From Bretschneidera sinensis (lineage: Eukaryota; Streptophyta; Magnoliopsida; Brassicales; Akaniaceae): DNA of 64,000 nt. The translations under genes and the position numbers were made by a program. Location of the stretch: NCBI GenBank assembly GCA_023935145.1, contig CM043698.1, forward strand, positions 68,127,501-68,191,500, read 5' to 3'. Below, one piece after another: positions 1-11,897 of this stretch. The notes under the pieces were generated by a model. That model saw only the letters and a program-made list of their open reading frames with translations, had not been told where the DNA came from and did no database searches. How positions within the stretch are numbered: the first letter of the stretch is position 1; the number at the start of each line of letters is the position of its first letter.

Positions 1-1010
1 TTGGAAATAATAGAGTTTTATGTTTTAGGAAAGTTTAGGGTTCCTGAGTCTTCTAGGATTATTCACCCCCTATAAACACACCTGTAAAACACACACAAGG
101 ACATCATCTAATCCCTTCTTTTATCTTTCAATCTTCTTTTAGTTTTAATTTAGTTTTAGGTCGGGAGGCCGGAGGCCAGAAGGAGACCGTGGAGAGGAAT
201 TGATGGCTCTTCTCTTAGGTTTCTTTTTTCCTTTTTATTTTATTATGTGGAATTAAATTATTAGTAGTGCTTGGTTGAAGCCCTAATTATGTTTACTCAA
301 TAATTTTAGTATTGGTGCCTTTACGGTATTTATGTTGTGTTGCTTAACTTGATTAATACCTGCTTTTATTTAAATTCCTCATATGTATATGTCTGATCAA
401 TATGTGCATGTGGTATGGACTTGTTAGTTAGATCAATTTGGATAACTGAGTTCTGGGTCTACATTAGTAACAAAAGATATCCACACCAGATTCTTGGGCT
501 AATCAACATGGGAAACCCGGAGTAGATACCATGCCCTAGGGCCCGTGTGATGGTCGATTTCCACAGATCCTATGCTCTCTTAAGGAACAACTCAATATAC
601 ACCAGGTTGAATCCCTTGAGAGAGAAAAGAGTTAGAGTAGATACCATGGCTAACTCATTGCTTAGGGAGATCAATAGCTTAAGGAGTAGATACCATGCCC
701 TTAGGTTGACAAACATTAGGTATTCATGACATTAGTAAAGCATCGGCATACTGTTTTGTTATGGTAGCATAATTAGTGGTGGATATCAAGTCCCTATGCC
801 TTTATTTTTATTATTTTATCTTTATCAAAATCAACTCTTTTATTATTTCTATCTTTTTACATTGTGAATATAATTCCAAAACAAAATTTACCAATCCCTG
901 TGGAGATGATCTTGCTTTCACACACTATACTACACTGTTGACCTTGTGCACTTGCAAGTAAAACTAGTGCGATTATTTGCTTATTAATTTAGCTGGATAA
1001 ACGTGCAACA
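1..1010 (+). repeat. 5' LTR of TR-GAG-1 (first ~300 bp missing)
   Basis: It matches 3941-4952 along its length and ends in ACGTGCAACA just before the primer site. A TATA-like box (TATAAACA) is at 71-78 and probably positions the start of transcription. Downstream, the motif AGTAGATACCATGCC recurs near 521, 635 (ATGGC variant) and 682. The U3 part with the GCGATCGAGCGCA units is outside the window here but visible in the 3' LTR. Confidence 0.85.
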
Positions 1011-1016
1011 AGTTTT

Positions 1017-1035
1017 TGGCGCCGTTGCCGGGGAT
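1017..1035 (+). promoter_or_regulatory. Primer-binding site, tRNA-Asp type
   Basis: TGGCGCCGTTGCCGGGGAT begins six bases after the LTR. It is complementary to the 3' end of plant tRNA-Asp, which ends CCCCGGCAACGGCGCCA. This primer is typical of Athila-type gypsy elements. No mismatch is seen over the 19 bases. Confidence 0.9.
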
Positions 1036-1214
1036 TGTTTTAAATTTCTTTTTGGAATTATTTTCGTTAGTTTTTTTTATTTATTTTTGGTTTTTTATTT
1101 TATTTTATTTTATTCTGTTCCATTTTATTTTTATTTTTATCAAAAATTAGATTTATTCCTTCATTTCGTTTTTGGTTTCTGTTCAGGTGTGCAGGGGAGG
1201 AATCTCTGCCCTCA

Positions 1215-1295
1215 TTGCGATCGAGCGCACTCCTTTGTGCGATCGAGCACAAGCCCAGTGCGATCGATCATTGTTCTTGGTGCGATCGAGCGTAA
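1215..1295 (+). repeat. GCGATCGAGCGCA minisatellite in the leader of TR-GAG-1
   Basis: Four units starting near 1216, 1238, 1259 and 1281, about 21-22 bp apart, resemble TGCGATCGAGCGCA; the later ones are degenerate. The same unit occurs in the U3 part of this family's LTRs and in the leader of the sibling element. The core CGATCG is self-complementary. Confidence 0.85.
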
Positions 1296-1378
1296 AAGCT
1301 CCAGAAAGTACCCGAGAAGTAGTACTGAAACTGATACACTGAAGTTTTTCAACTAATTCATTCGAAGGAGAAGCACCA

Positions 1379-2320
1379 ATGGTGGAAGCTAGTTATGCTT
1401 AACTAAATGCTATGGAGAGGAAGCTGGATATGCTCATAAATACTATGACTACTCAAAACATCTCACCTAGTCCGCGAGCCAAACCACTCCAGGTATGTGC
1501 TATATGTTCTCGTTTTAATCACACTTCTGAAACTTGCCCTTTATATTTATATGCAGATCAAGAGCAAACAAATTATGAGGGACCGCACAATGCACATACA
1601 AATACCTACAATCCTGAATGGCAGCACCACCCCAAACTCTCATGGAGCAACAATCACAATGCTTTGAATTTTCAAGGATAGCAAAGAAACTTCCAACCAG
1701 CAGCCCAACCAGTGCCGAAATCAGAAAATAGTGACCTAGAGAGTCTTGTAAAGCAATTGACCACTCAACAATAGCAACTAATGACAATATTGATGACTTC
1801 ACTATATCATTAAAAACAAACCACTCCCAGGCATGAGCAAGCTATTCAAAGACTTGAGGTTCAAATGGGGGAATTGGTTAAGGAGCTAAGTGAAAGAAAG
1901 CAAAGTGAATTTCCAGCCTAAACAATATATACTCTAAGTGTTGTTGAGGAAGAATTTCCAGCCCAAACAATACCTACTCTAGGTGTTGTTGAGAACGCCT
2001 TGCAGGTCCATCATGTTGATCCATTAGAAACTACTCTTACCTATAGTGTCACAAGATCGAATAGCGAACCCGAGTTTAAGGATGTTACTGATGACATCAT
2101 TAAAACTGTGCACCTCCTTAAGGCCTCTCCAAAGCATCCAAGTAAGTACACCGATCCATTTGAAATTCTTGGGCTTACTAATACTATTTTCCCTTTTATT
2201 GTCCAGGCACCGAATTTGGAGTTGAAGCAATTGCCAAAGCACGTAATTTATGCTTATATGGGAGAAAATAAGACACCACCTGTGCTAGTTGCTGCCAATC
2301 TTAGTTTTGGAGAAAAATAA
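1379..2320 (+). pseudogene. gag remnant of TR-GAG-1, capsid part deleted
   Basis: The reading frame runs from an ATG at 1380 and is broken by a stop within a few codons. Residues around 1495-1540 form a zinc knuckle C-X2-C-X4-H-X4-C (CAIC...H...C), the nucleic-acid-binding part of gag. Further on, 2000-2320 encodes the spacer that in full elements sits between protease and reverse transcriptase (APNLELKQLP motif). Against the sibling copy at 31261-33165, about 730 bp coding for the capsid domain have been lost by joining 1390 to the position equivalent to about 32120. A ~45-bp tandem duplication (about 1908-1996) repeats the segment ending in AGTGTTGTTGAGG. It could not make a working capsid alone. 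Confidence 0.8.
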
Positions 2321-3640
2321 GGCTTGGTCCGACTGAAGATGTTAAACTTAGCGCTCATTGGAGCCACCCCACAGCTTATCCTTCTATTGTTTTTTTTATA
2401 TTTATTGTTATTTATTTATTTTTCATACTCTTTGTTTTCCCGTATTACGTTAGTTTTTCCTTTTCTTTTTAGGGACATTGTGTACATCCGTTCAAGTTTG
2501 GGGGTGTACTATGAGCCATGCTAGCCCAACGAGTTCTCCATCTCCCAGGTCAGATCTTTCCATACTTTTTGCACATTGGGGACAATGTGCAATTTAAGTT
2601 TGGGGGTATAGGGACACATTCACACACATATTATGTCCCAATTTTTTTGTTTAAAAGATAAATACATGTTCATTTTGTTCTAAAAATTTTTGGTTGATCT
2701 AAACGAATACTATAATTTGACTTCAAAAGTGAACTTAAAACCTTGAACACATGGGCTAATAATTAAGTTTTAAACCTTAATCACTTACTTTTAGGCATTT
2801 AAGGATTCATAAGTTTGACCTAAACTAACACGAGCACATTAGCACATAATTGTGTGGGGTATGACATGTAATTTTTATGTATGTTTCTTCGGCTTAACTG
2901 TGAACTGGATGACTTGTTAGATTCACACTTTGGCATAGGAAAAAAAAAATTGTTATTGCTCAAAAAAAAGAAAAGTGCTCCTAATGATCAGTAACCAAAC
3001 TTTTCGCTGAGTAATTGGCCCTCTTGCCTCAGTAAGCAGTGAGTGTCACGTTAAAAGGTGAGAATTTTGCTTGGAAGCATTAAGACCAGTTAATTTCGTA
3101 GCCTTTTTTACTCGAGTTAGTAAGTCCTTAGGGGTGTCTCTACACCTAATGCCCTAAAACCATATGATTTGGGAGTCATTGGCTAAACACTCACTACATG
3201 GGTTAACTAGAAAGCTTAATGGAACTCAACTTGGCAAAAAAAAAAAAAAAAGCTCATAATAAAAGAAAAAAGAAAAGAAAGAAAACTATGCCACTTGTGT
3301 TCATTCTGATAGGAAATTCGATGAATGTTAAGACACTGAAACACTATATATTAGAGATATTTGGAAGCTTCATCTTTATGTGCTAATTCACCACACACTA
3401 AAAATCAGACTTGTGATGCCTTAACCTACCTCATGTAAGTAATTAATGTTTAAAACTTGGATTCATTACGAAGATGTGTTTGTATTTTTAAGCTTGCTCA
3501 TGAATGCACATCATGGTTTTGTGAGATACCTTAACTTTTGTGGACACCATGAATAGTGGATTTATCTATGTACCTTTATTTTTCATTTAGTTTTTAGTTT
3601 TGTATTGCTAAGGGACTAGCAATATGTAAGTTTAGGGGTG
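2321..3640 (+). other. 3' non-coding region and polypurine tract of TR-GAG-1
   Basis: It begins with the TTAAACTTAGCGCTCAT block that marks the 3' end of pol in related elements, which shows where pol was cut out. It then holds three polypurine-like tracts: AAGTTTGGGGGTG at 2494, AAGTTTGGGGGTA at 2596 and AAGTTTAGGGGTG at 3628. The last abuts the 3' LTR and should be the working primer for plus-strand DNA. The rest is AT-rich with A-runs near 2940 and 3236; I see no gene. Confidence 0.75.
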
Positions 3641-4952
3641 TGATAGGTGCTTAAATATTCATATTTAAGCCCCTTAATTTACATTTCTTAAGCTCTTTGT
3701 CTATATGTTTTAGTCTATTTTACTTCACTTTTGTGTTTTACACGTTTTTATAGGGTCTTGGAGAAAAAGAAGCATTTTGGAGCTTAAAAGGAAGAAAACT
3801 AGAAATCATGGAGCAGCTGCTGCCTGGAGTGCGATCAAGCGCACCAGGCATGCGATCGAGCGCAGCATTGTGATCGAGTACACTGCGTATGCGATCGAGC
3901 GCACCTATACGTGCGTGAACAGTAAAGCGGCAGAACCAATTTTGGAAATAAAAGAGTTTTATGTTTTAGGAAAGTTTAGGGTTCCTGAGCCTTCTAGGAT
4001 TATTCACCCCCTATAAATACACCTGTAAAACACACACAAGGACATCATATAATCCCTTCTTTTATCTTTCAACCTTCTTTTAGTTTTAGTTTAGTTTTAG
4101 GTCGGGAGGCCGGAGGCCAAAAGGAGACCGTGGAGAGGAATTGACGACTCTTCTCTCGGGTTTTTTCTTTCCTTTTTATTTTACTATGTGGAATTAAATT
4201 CTTAGTAGGGCTTGGTTGAAGCCCTAATTATGTTTACACAATAAATTTAGTATTGGTGTCTTTGCGATATTTATGTTGTGTTGCTTAACTTGATTAATAC
4301 CTGCTTTTATTTAAATTCCTCATATATATATGTCTGATCAATATGTGTATGTGGTATGGACTTGTTAGTTAGATCAATTTGGATGACCGAGTCCTGGGTC
4401 TGACATTAGTAACAAAAGATATCCATACCGGATTCTTGGGTTAATCAACATGGAAAACCGGGAGTAGATACCATGCCCTATGTCCCGTGTGGTTGTCGAT
4501 TTCCACAGATCCTATGCTTTCTTAAGGAATAACTCAGCATACACCAGGTTGAATCCCTTGAGAGAGAAAAGAATTAGAGTAGATACCATGCCTAACTCAT
4601 TGCTTAGGGAGATCAATAGCTTAAGGAGTAGATACTATGCCCTTAGGTTGACAAACATTAGGTATTCATGACATGAGTAAAGCATTGGCATATTGTTTTG
4701 TTGTGGTAGCATAATTAGTGGTGGATATCAAGTCCCTACGCCTTTATTTTTATTATTTTATCTTTATCAAAATCAACTCTTTTATTATTTCTATCTTTTT
4801 ACATTGCGAATATAATTCCAAAACGAAATTTACCAATCCCGGTGGAGATGATCTTTCTTTCACACACTATACTACACTGTTGACCTTGTGAACTTGCAAG
4901 TAAAATGAGTGCGATTATTTGCTTATTAATTTAGGTGGATAAACGTGCAACA
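3641..4952 (+). repeat. 3' LTR of TR-GAG-1 (1312 bp)
   Basis: It starts TGATAGGTGC after the polypurine tract and ends GTGCAACA. Four GCGATCGAGCGCA-like units lie at about 3829-3900, upstream of the TATA box (TATAAATA, 4012-4019), so they are in U3. AGTAGATACCATGCC-like units follow near 4461, 4577 and 4625. The short terminal repeat TG...CA is present. Confidence 0.9.
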
Positions 4953-6237
4953 GTTCTCTTCTTCCATCATCATTCAAACTGTGTCCCATATGAATTTGGT
5001 CCCTAAACTCAACTATGTATGCCTTAGTCAATCAATCCTCATTACCAACTTCCTCCTCTACATTGAATGTATCCTCTTCATCACCATGTTCTCTCTCAGG
5101 TACTAACTAACTTTGGTCAAAGCTAAATTAAAATGAAGCATCGTCTAACTCATTTGAATTCAGCATCCAAACTTTCAACCTCTCCACCCTCACTTTTCCC
5201 AACATCAATTGCCTCAAGTAGATGAACATCAACTACATCAAATGCCCCACTATCTATATTGATAGTACTTTCACCACCCTCATTAATATAGTCAATAATA
5301 CCCTCTATATTAAATTCTATCTCAAGACAATAGTCATTCATATTTTGTGTTAACACATCAGGCTCTATCTGACTTTTTCCTCATCATTGTTACCTTTTTC
5401 CACATTAATACCATCACCTACTTTTAACCTAACAATTAACTCCTCCTACACATTAAAACACTTTGGAAATATCAAAACATTTCTGGGCTCCTCCATCAAC
5501 ATAGGGCAAACATAAGTCCTATATTGTTCTATCATCTCTCTCACATAAAGGTTATTAGTTATTTCATAAAAACCATTTATGGACTACCACCTTTCTTCAT
5601 GTAAAAAATCCTCATATCTTTCCCAATCCTAAGATTTTGAGAGAGTATTTTTAAGAAACCCTTGAGTTCACATCATCCCTATGTAGCCAAGTAAAATACT
5701 CACATTTTCCCCCATTGTAATCTATCTTATGGTTCTTGTATAAACTTTCCCCTATAATATAACTCAATACAACACCACTCGTCACTTTACTATCAAAAGA
5801 AACAATGCCAAATAATATAACATCAATATATATTTTACACAAGCACTAACAATAAACAAATAAAAAACATCAGACAAAACATTAAAAAAATAATAAAGTT
5901 CAACCACAATGGATATCAAAACAAGCATATAACCCAAACCCACATAGAAAAAATCAAACATATTTTATTGTCATATTTTTATCAAAATCAACATCAAAAC
6001 CAAGTCATATGTTATTAAATAAGTATTTCAATTACACATAGAACAAATCAAAACCAAAGCCACATGGAACAATTAAAAAACAAACCCATATAGAAGAAAC
6101 CAAAACCAAACTCAAATACAAACAATACTACTCTTATTAAACAAGTATTTCAATCTATCTTAGAAGAAATCAAAATCCTTAATTTATTCAGAATGTGAAT
6201 CCCTAATTATATTCCAATCATATAAACTAAACAAACC
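4953..6237 (-). pseudogene. Probable Mutator-like transposase N-terminal relic
   Basis: A 1.3-kb stretch between two retrotransposons. On the minus strand, 5842-5651 reads MCKIYIDVILFG... and includes a YNGGKCEYF segment like the YVGG-acidic/aromatic block near the N terminus of plant MULE transposases. It continues past stops into an acidic, low-complexity part (5356-5150 and on to about 5000), also usual there. Several stops break it, and no catalytic (DDE) or zinc-finger part is visible. The left side is cut by the TR-GAG-1 insertion. The assignment is tentative; it could be another degraded gene. Confidence 0.3.
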
Positions 6238-8046
6238 TGATAGGAACACTTTGTGTGACGTTTTTAATGCATTTCCTACCCTATTTGGCTTTGTAATTCT
6301 CTTAACTTTGTTATTTTGAGCTTAGTTTATATTCTTAGTGTTTAGAGAGCTTGTGAACATGGGAATGGTAAAAGAAGGTGCAAAAATGAGTTTTTCCTAG
6401 TTACTTTAGGAAATCTAAGTGGATCAAGAAAATAGTCTTATCATTCTAAGAAACTTTCCTAATTTGGAAACTTACCTTTTTGATATCTTTCCTTTTCTAA
6501 TTATGGAAACTTTCCTTATTTATTATTTTTTGATTTCTTTGTAGGGAATTTCCACCTTGGAATTATTTGGATGATGTGTCAAAACACGAGAAAATATTAG
6601 AGTCTGCTAGGGATCCTATGCGGGCCATTTATGTAGAAGAACCCTAATGCATGCATTTGTACATGATTGCATGTATCTGGACATGTTTAGAAGCTTGAGG
6701 AGTTTTTGGTTCAGCTTGGGAAGAGATCTTTACGCATAAGGAAAGAAAATCAAGCCAAGGATTCGGCCACCTCAATTGTGCTTGAAATTTAAAATTTGAA
6801 AACCCTAGTTTTCCTTTTAACTAAGCCTAGCTGAAAACCCTAGTTTTCCTTCTAATTAAGCCCAGCCGAAAACCCTAGTTTTCCTTCTAATTAAGCCTAA
6901 CCGAAAACCCTAGTTTTCTTTTTATAAGAGCACAACCAAAAATCCTTTTTGGGGGATCTTTTTCTGGGAGAAAAATCTAGGAACCGGTGGCTGAGTTCTC
7001 TACTCCAAATTCAAGAAGCAAGAGGCTGAAAAACTCCACCATTCCATCTCCAATTGTGAGCATATAAAGACTTCTCCAAATTGTGTTTTCCATTCATCCA
7101 TCATCATAGCTGTGAGGATCATCACCATCAACATCTCAAGCTTTCTTGATTGTGATAAAAAAGTGTAACCCTTATGACTATTCTTTTTTATTGTTTTAAA
7201 CTTGGTTGTTATTGTATTAAAGAATACTGCGTTGGATTCTTATGTTAGATATTATTGTTAATTCAATGAGTTGGTTAATTTTTGGATTTATTCTTTGATG
7301 TTTTCGAATTGTTCATGATATGTAGACATATGAATTCATGATCCTTATTATATATATTGAATTTTCGGTTCTGTTATATTGAAAACTTTGATATTGCAAA
7401 TCATTGAAGCCATAATTGCACTTTCGTTCACCTAATTGATCTAGAGTATGATTTAAAGTGGTAAAAGCTATGAACAATAGCCAGTGTTCTGGAAATTGCA
7501 TGTTCTTTATCCATAGATATTTTTTTCATAGGAATAAGGAACAAGTTATTGAATCATAATTCCTTTTGATCTTAATGATTTGTTTAAGTAGTTGTAAGGA
7601 TACGCTGAGTATTAACTTGATTGCTTAAACAAAATAACTAGCTGGTGGACTTTTCCTAAACTTAGTTTTGCACTTTGATTCAATTCTGATATGTGATTGA
7701 GGCATGAATTCGTTGTCTACATCGAAACAATTTGATTAGTCATTTAATAAATTTGATTTTGTGAATTGTGAGAGAAAATGATCAATTGTAAATAATTGTT
7801 CTTTAATTTCCTTAGTAAAATTCATAAAAAAAAAATTCAGATCATGTAAACACCCTAATTTTGTGTAATATGTTAATAGATGTAGATTTATATTTGTTTA
7901 TAAACCGCTAATTAAACCAACCAAAATTTTTTTATGACTCTTTAGTATAGGAGTACCTGCAATCCCCGACCAATAACGATACCCTACTAATCACTTTACT
8001 ACAATCTTCTACAGGGTTTGTTGATGACTAAATTAATTTTTTATCA
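6238..8046 (+). repeat. 5' LTR of Athila-P (1.8 kb)
   Basis: It begins TGATAGGAAC and ends TTTTTATCA immediately before the primer site. Its downstream end has the AATCCC...ACGATACCCTACT block seen just before the primer site in Athila-type LTRs. A TATA box (TTTATAAG) lies at 6921-6928. With no second copy the borders come from the TG/CA ends and the position of the primer site. Confidence 0.65.
6797..6913 (+). repeat. Four-copy 35-bp repeat carrying telo-box motifs, just upstream of the LTR TATA box
   Basis: AAAACCCTAG occurs at 6799, 6834, 6869 and 6904, an exact 35-bp spacing, inside units that read GAAAACCCTAGTTTTCC plus an AT-rich linker. The last copy ends eight bases before the TATA box at 6921. 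AAACCCTA is the plant telo-box, known in promoters as a binding site for telomere-repeat-binding proteins. Confidence 0.9.
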
Positions 8047-8048
8047 AA

Positions 8049-8066
8049 TGGCACCATTGCCAGGCA
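8049..8066 (+). promoter_or_regulatory. Decayed tRNA-Asp primer-binding site of Athila-P
   Basis: TGGCACCATTGCCAGGCA aligns with TGGCGCCGTTGCCGGGGA at 14 of 18 positions. Three differences are G-to-A and one is G-to-C. The position right after the LTR end supports the call. Confidence 0.75.
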
Positions 8067-8070
8067 CCTT

Positions 8071-11000
8071 TTCCTAGTAGGTTTGCCAAAAACAAGAAGA
8101 ATGAATCTAATCGGGCCATCTTGGAGATTTTTAAGAAGGTACAAGTCAACATGCCTTTGATTGAGTGCTTGAAGCAAGTGCCAAGATATGCCAAGTTTCT
8201 GAGGGAGCTTCGTACTATAAGGAGATAGACTCATGAGAAAGAGGTGGTGAAGATGAATGAGACAGTCTATGCTATCATCTAAAGGAAATTGCCACCAAAG
8301 CTTAAGGATCCAGGGAGTTTTTCTGCTTCTTGTGTGATTGGTACCAACAAATTTGATAATGTCATGTTAGACTTAAGAGCTTCAATTAATGTGATACCTT
8401 ATAGTCTTTATGCTTCTTTAGAGTTAGGTGTACTTAAAAGTGATAATATTGTTATCCAATTGACTGATTGATCTAGTAAGTATCCTAAAGGATACGTTGA
8501 GGATGTTCTTGTGCAGGTGAATCAACTCATTTTTTCGATTGACTTCTATGTCCTTGATATGGAAGATTCGCCCCTAAATTCCACCCCATTGCTTTTAGGG
8601 TGCCCATTCATGAGGACCTTAAGAACAAAAATCGATGTTTATGAGGGAACACTGACCATGGAATTTGATAATGAAGTTATACACTTCAACATCTTTGAAG
8701 CCATGAGGTATTCATTGACTGACATTAAACCCTGTTTTTCTATTGATGATATTGATTCACTTGCACAGAGGTTTATGGAAGCAATGAAAGAGGATGAGTT
8801 GAAAGTAACACTCTCTCAAGGAGTTGGTTATACTGAGAATGGAGAATCCATTTCTAGGGCTGAGTTGGAGAAAGCTGAAGAGTCCATTGTGATCAAAACC
8901 GTAGCCTTCCTTGAGGCTCGACCCATATTACCAAGGTCTATTCCTCCTGTGTCTCTTCCTATTTCCACTAACAAAATGTTAACTTCAATGATACAGGCCC
9001 CTACACTTGAGCTTAAGGTTTTCCCAATTCACTTGAAATATGTCTTTTTGGGGGACAAGGAGATGTTGCCTGTTATTATATCCTCGAAGAAGCTTGTAGA
9101 TGTTTTGAAGAAGTACAAGACTGCCATTGGTTGGACTTTGGAAGATATCAAGGGAATTAGCCAAACCAGGTACGTCCATAAGATCCTGTTGGAGGATGGT
9201 GCAAAACCCACCAGAGAGGCCTAGAGACGCCTACATCCACCTATGATGAAGGTAGTGCAAGATGAGATAATTAAGTTACTTGATTATGGGGTTATTTACC
9301 CTATTTCAAATAGCAAGTGGGTGTCTCCTGTTCAAGTTATGCTAAAGAAGTCAGGAGTTACTGTGGTAAAGAATGAGGAGAATGAGCTTGTACCTTAAAG
9401 AGTGGTGACTGGTTATCAAGTTTGCATAGACTATAGGAAGCTCAACGCTTTAACAAGGAAATATCATTTCCCTCTGCCCTTTATCGATCAGATGCTTGAG
9501 AGGTTAGCTGGTTATCTTTTTATTATTTTTTGGATGGATATAGTGGGTACAACCAGATCTGTATAGCTCAAGAAGACCAAGAGAAGACCACCTTCACTTG
9601 CCTTATTGGCACTTATGCCTACAAACGTATGCCATTCGGATTGTGCAATGCACCAAGTATGTTTCAATGTTGTATGCTTTCCATTTCCTCTGAATACATT
9701 GAGAATATCATTGAGGTCTTTATAGATGATTTTAATGTCTCTGGTAAAGATTTTGATGAATGCTTAGGAAATTTGGAACTTATTCTGAAACGTCGTGTTG
9801 AAACTAACTTGGTTCTAAATTAAGAAAAGTGTCACTTCATGGTGACTCAAAGGATTGTTTTAGGACATATCATATCTGCTAGGGGGATTGAGGTTGATAA
9901 ATCTAAGGTAGATCTTGTGCATTACTTACCCTCTCCCACTTGTGTGAGAGAGGTTCGTTCATTTCTTGGTCATGTAGTATTTTACAGGCAGTTTACCAAG
10001 GATTTCTCCAAGGTATCAAGGCCCTTTATGCCGTTTTCTCCAGAAGAACACTCCCTTTGAGTTTGATAAGGAGTGCAATAAATCTTTTGAGAAGCTGAAG
10101 GAGTTATTGACTATTGCTCCCATCATGTCTCCACCTAATAGGTCCTTACCTTTTGAATTGATGTGTGACGCCTCAGATTACGCTGTTGGGGCTGTTTTGG
10201 GACAAAAAATGGATAAGAAGCCCTACGCCATCTACTATGCCTCTAGGACGCTCAATGATGCTCAACTGAACTATTCCACAACATAAAAAAGCTCCTTGAT
10301 GTTGTTTTTTCCTTAGATAAATTTCGGTCTTATTTACTTCAAACTAAAGTTGTTTTTTATACTGATCATGTAGCTTTGAAGTATCTGATGACAAAGAAGG
10401 AGGCCAAACCAAGGCTGATTAGATGGGTGCTTTTACTTCAAGAATTTGATTTGGAAATCAAGGACAAGAAGGGGAGTGAAAACTTGGTAGCTGACCATTT
10501 GAGTAGACTTGTTCATGAGGAGGACATCCTACCCCTACAAGAATCCTTCCCAGATGAGCAGCTCTTTGGGATTGAGGTGAGTGAGCCTTGGTATACTGAT
10601 ATGGTGAATTATTTAGTTATTAGGCAATTTCCTGACACTTTACCTTGTTCTAATAAAGAAAAGCTTAAGAAAATGGCTAGGCATTACATATGGGATGAAC
10701 CTTATTTGTGGAAGTATTGTAGTGATCAAATCATTAGGAGGTGTGTCCCTAAATCTGAGCATAAATCGATACTTGCCTTTTGTCATTCTGAGTCTTGTAG
10801 TGGACATTTTGGTGCACGTAGGATAGCCCGTAAGGTTTTAGATTGTGGTTTCTTCTGGCCTTCTATTTTTAAGGATGCATACTTGTATTGTATGACTTGT
10901 GACAGGTGCCAAAGAACAGGTAACTTAGGCTCTAAGGATCAGATGCCCGTAGCCCATATTATAACTATTGAGATTTTCGATGTTTGGGGCATTGATTTCA

Positions 11001-11897
11001 TGGAGCCGTTTCACTCATCTAACGGTTTTTTTTACATTCTTGTGGCTGTTGATTAGGTGTCCAAGTGGGTGAAGGCTAAGGCCACCAGAACTAATGATTC
11101 TAAAGTTGTTGCAGATTTCTTGAGATCTAAAATATTTGCTAGGTTTAGAATGCCTCGTGTGATTATTAGTGATGGTGGATTACACTTCTGCAACCGTACG
11201 ATTGAGGCCCTGCTCAAGAAGTACAAGGTGACTCATAAGGTGGCAACACCATATCATCCTCAGACGAGTGGACAAGCAGAGGTCTCAAATCATGAGATTA
11301 AGAGGATTTTGGAGAAGACTGTGGGCCCTACACGCAAGGACTAGAGCAAAAGGCTTGATGATGCACTTTGGGCTTATAGGACAGCTTACAAGATGTCAAA
11401 TGGGATGTCTCTATTCAGACTTGTCTATGGTAAGGCGTCTCACTTACCAGTTGAGCTTGAGCATAGGGCATAGTGGGCTGTTAAGTCTTTTAACATGGAC
11501 ATTGATGAGGCTAGTTTACATAGAAAACTCCAACTGAATGAACTTGAGGAAATAAAAAATGAGGTATATGATAGTGCATGGATCTACAAGGATAAAACTA
11601 GAGCTTTTCATGATAAGATGATCCGTGGCAAGGCCTCTATTGTGGTCCAAAAAGTTCTTCTCTTCCATTCGAGACTTCTACTTTTTCCTGGTGATAAGAG
11701 CTTAAATATTCATATTTAAGCCCCTTAATTTACATTTGTTAAGCCCTAGTTTATGTTATTTTAGTCCATTTTAAGGTGACAAAACTGGAAATGAATTCAA
11801 GGTGAATGGCCATCTCTTAAAGCCTTACTATGAGGCTTTTGAGGAGCACACTATGGAGGATATACCCCTCCTAGAGGCACCACTCACAAAGGACTAA
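8071..11897 (+). pseudogene. Athila-P pol: protease, reverse transcriptase, RNase H, integrase (broken)
   Basis: The polyprotein would copy element RNA into DNA and integrate it. In order: end of gag (8071-8290); protease with DLRASINVIP near 8370, where the active-site glycine is arginine; spacer with APTLELKVFP (9001); reverse transcriptase with an intact FIDDF box near 9720; RNase H with DASDYAVGAVLGQ (about 10170) and the TDHVALKYL block (10360-10390); integrase with a complete H-H-C-C zinc finger (10760-10915) and candidate catalytic D (10990), D (11170) and E (11281). Breaks include stops at 8231, 8469, 9222, 9399, 9821, 11054 and 11342, a frameshift before 9530 and two compensating shifts between 10020 and 10376. 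Near the end the frame is interrupted by an LTR fragment (11692-11775) and then resumes to a stop near 11897. Confidence 0.85.
11692..11775 (+). repeat. 84-bp start of a TR-GAG LTR inside the integrase gene
   Basis: TGATAAGAGCTTAAATATTC and the following bases match the first ~84 bp of the TR-GAG LTRs (29574, 3641), starting exactly at the LTR terminus. Integrase coding sequence lies on both sides, but about 25 codons of the host gene are missing at the junction. No target-site duplication is seen. It is either a deleted LTR insertion or a product of template switching. Confidence 0.8.

Larger units (their letters stand above)
1..4952 (+). mobile_element. TR-GAG-1: pol-less Athila-type LTR retrotransposon, 5' end outside window
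   Basis: A Ty3/gypsy element with two LTRs (1-1010, incomplete, and 3641-4952), a tRNA-Asp primer site at 1017, a gag remnant and a polypurine tract at 3628-3640. Base 1 aligns with about base 301 of the 3' LTR, so roughly 300 bp of the 5' LTR lie outside. The interior is only 2.6 kb. There is no protease, reverse transcriptase, RNase H or integrase, so the element is non-autonomous, of the kind called TR-GAG. Compared with its sibling at 29574-35782 it has also lost the capsid part of gag. The right flank begins GTTCT; the left target-site copy is outside the window. Family assignment rests on the primer site and gag; the enzymes that moved it are inferred to have come from another element. 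Confidence 0.85.

Noticed and set aside
547..729. Conserved ~60-codon frames in the TR-GAG LTRs (also 4480-4671)
   Set aside because: They arise from the AGTAGATACCATGCC repeats and are not kept open in TR-GAG-2. Sequence conservation follows from LTR homology, so there is no evidence for a protein.
3777..4016. 79-codon frame rich in AIER repeats as a repeat protein
   Set aside because: It is the translation of the GCGATCGAGCGCA minisatellite inside U3 of an LTR; the frame is not preserved in other copies.
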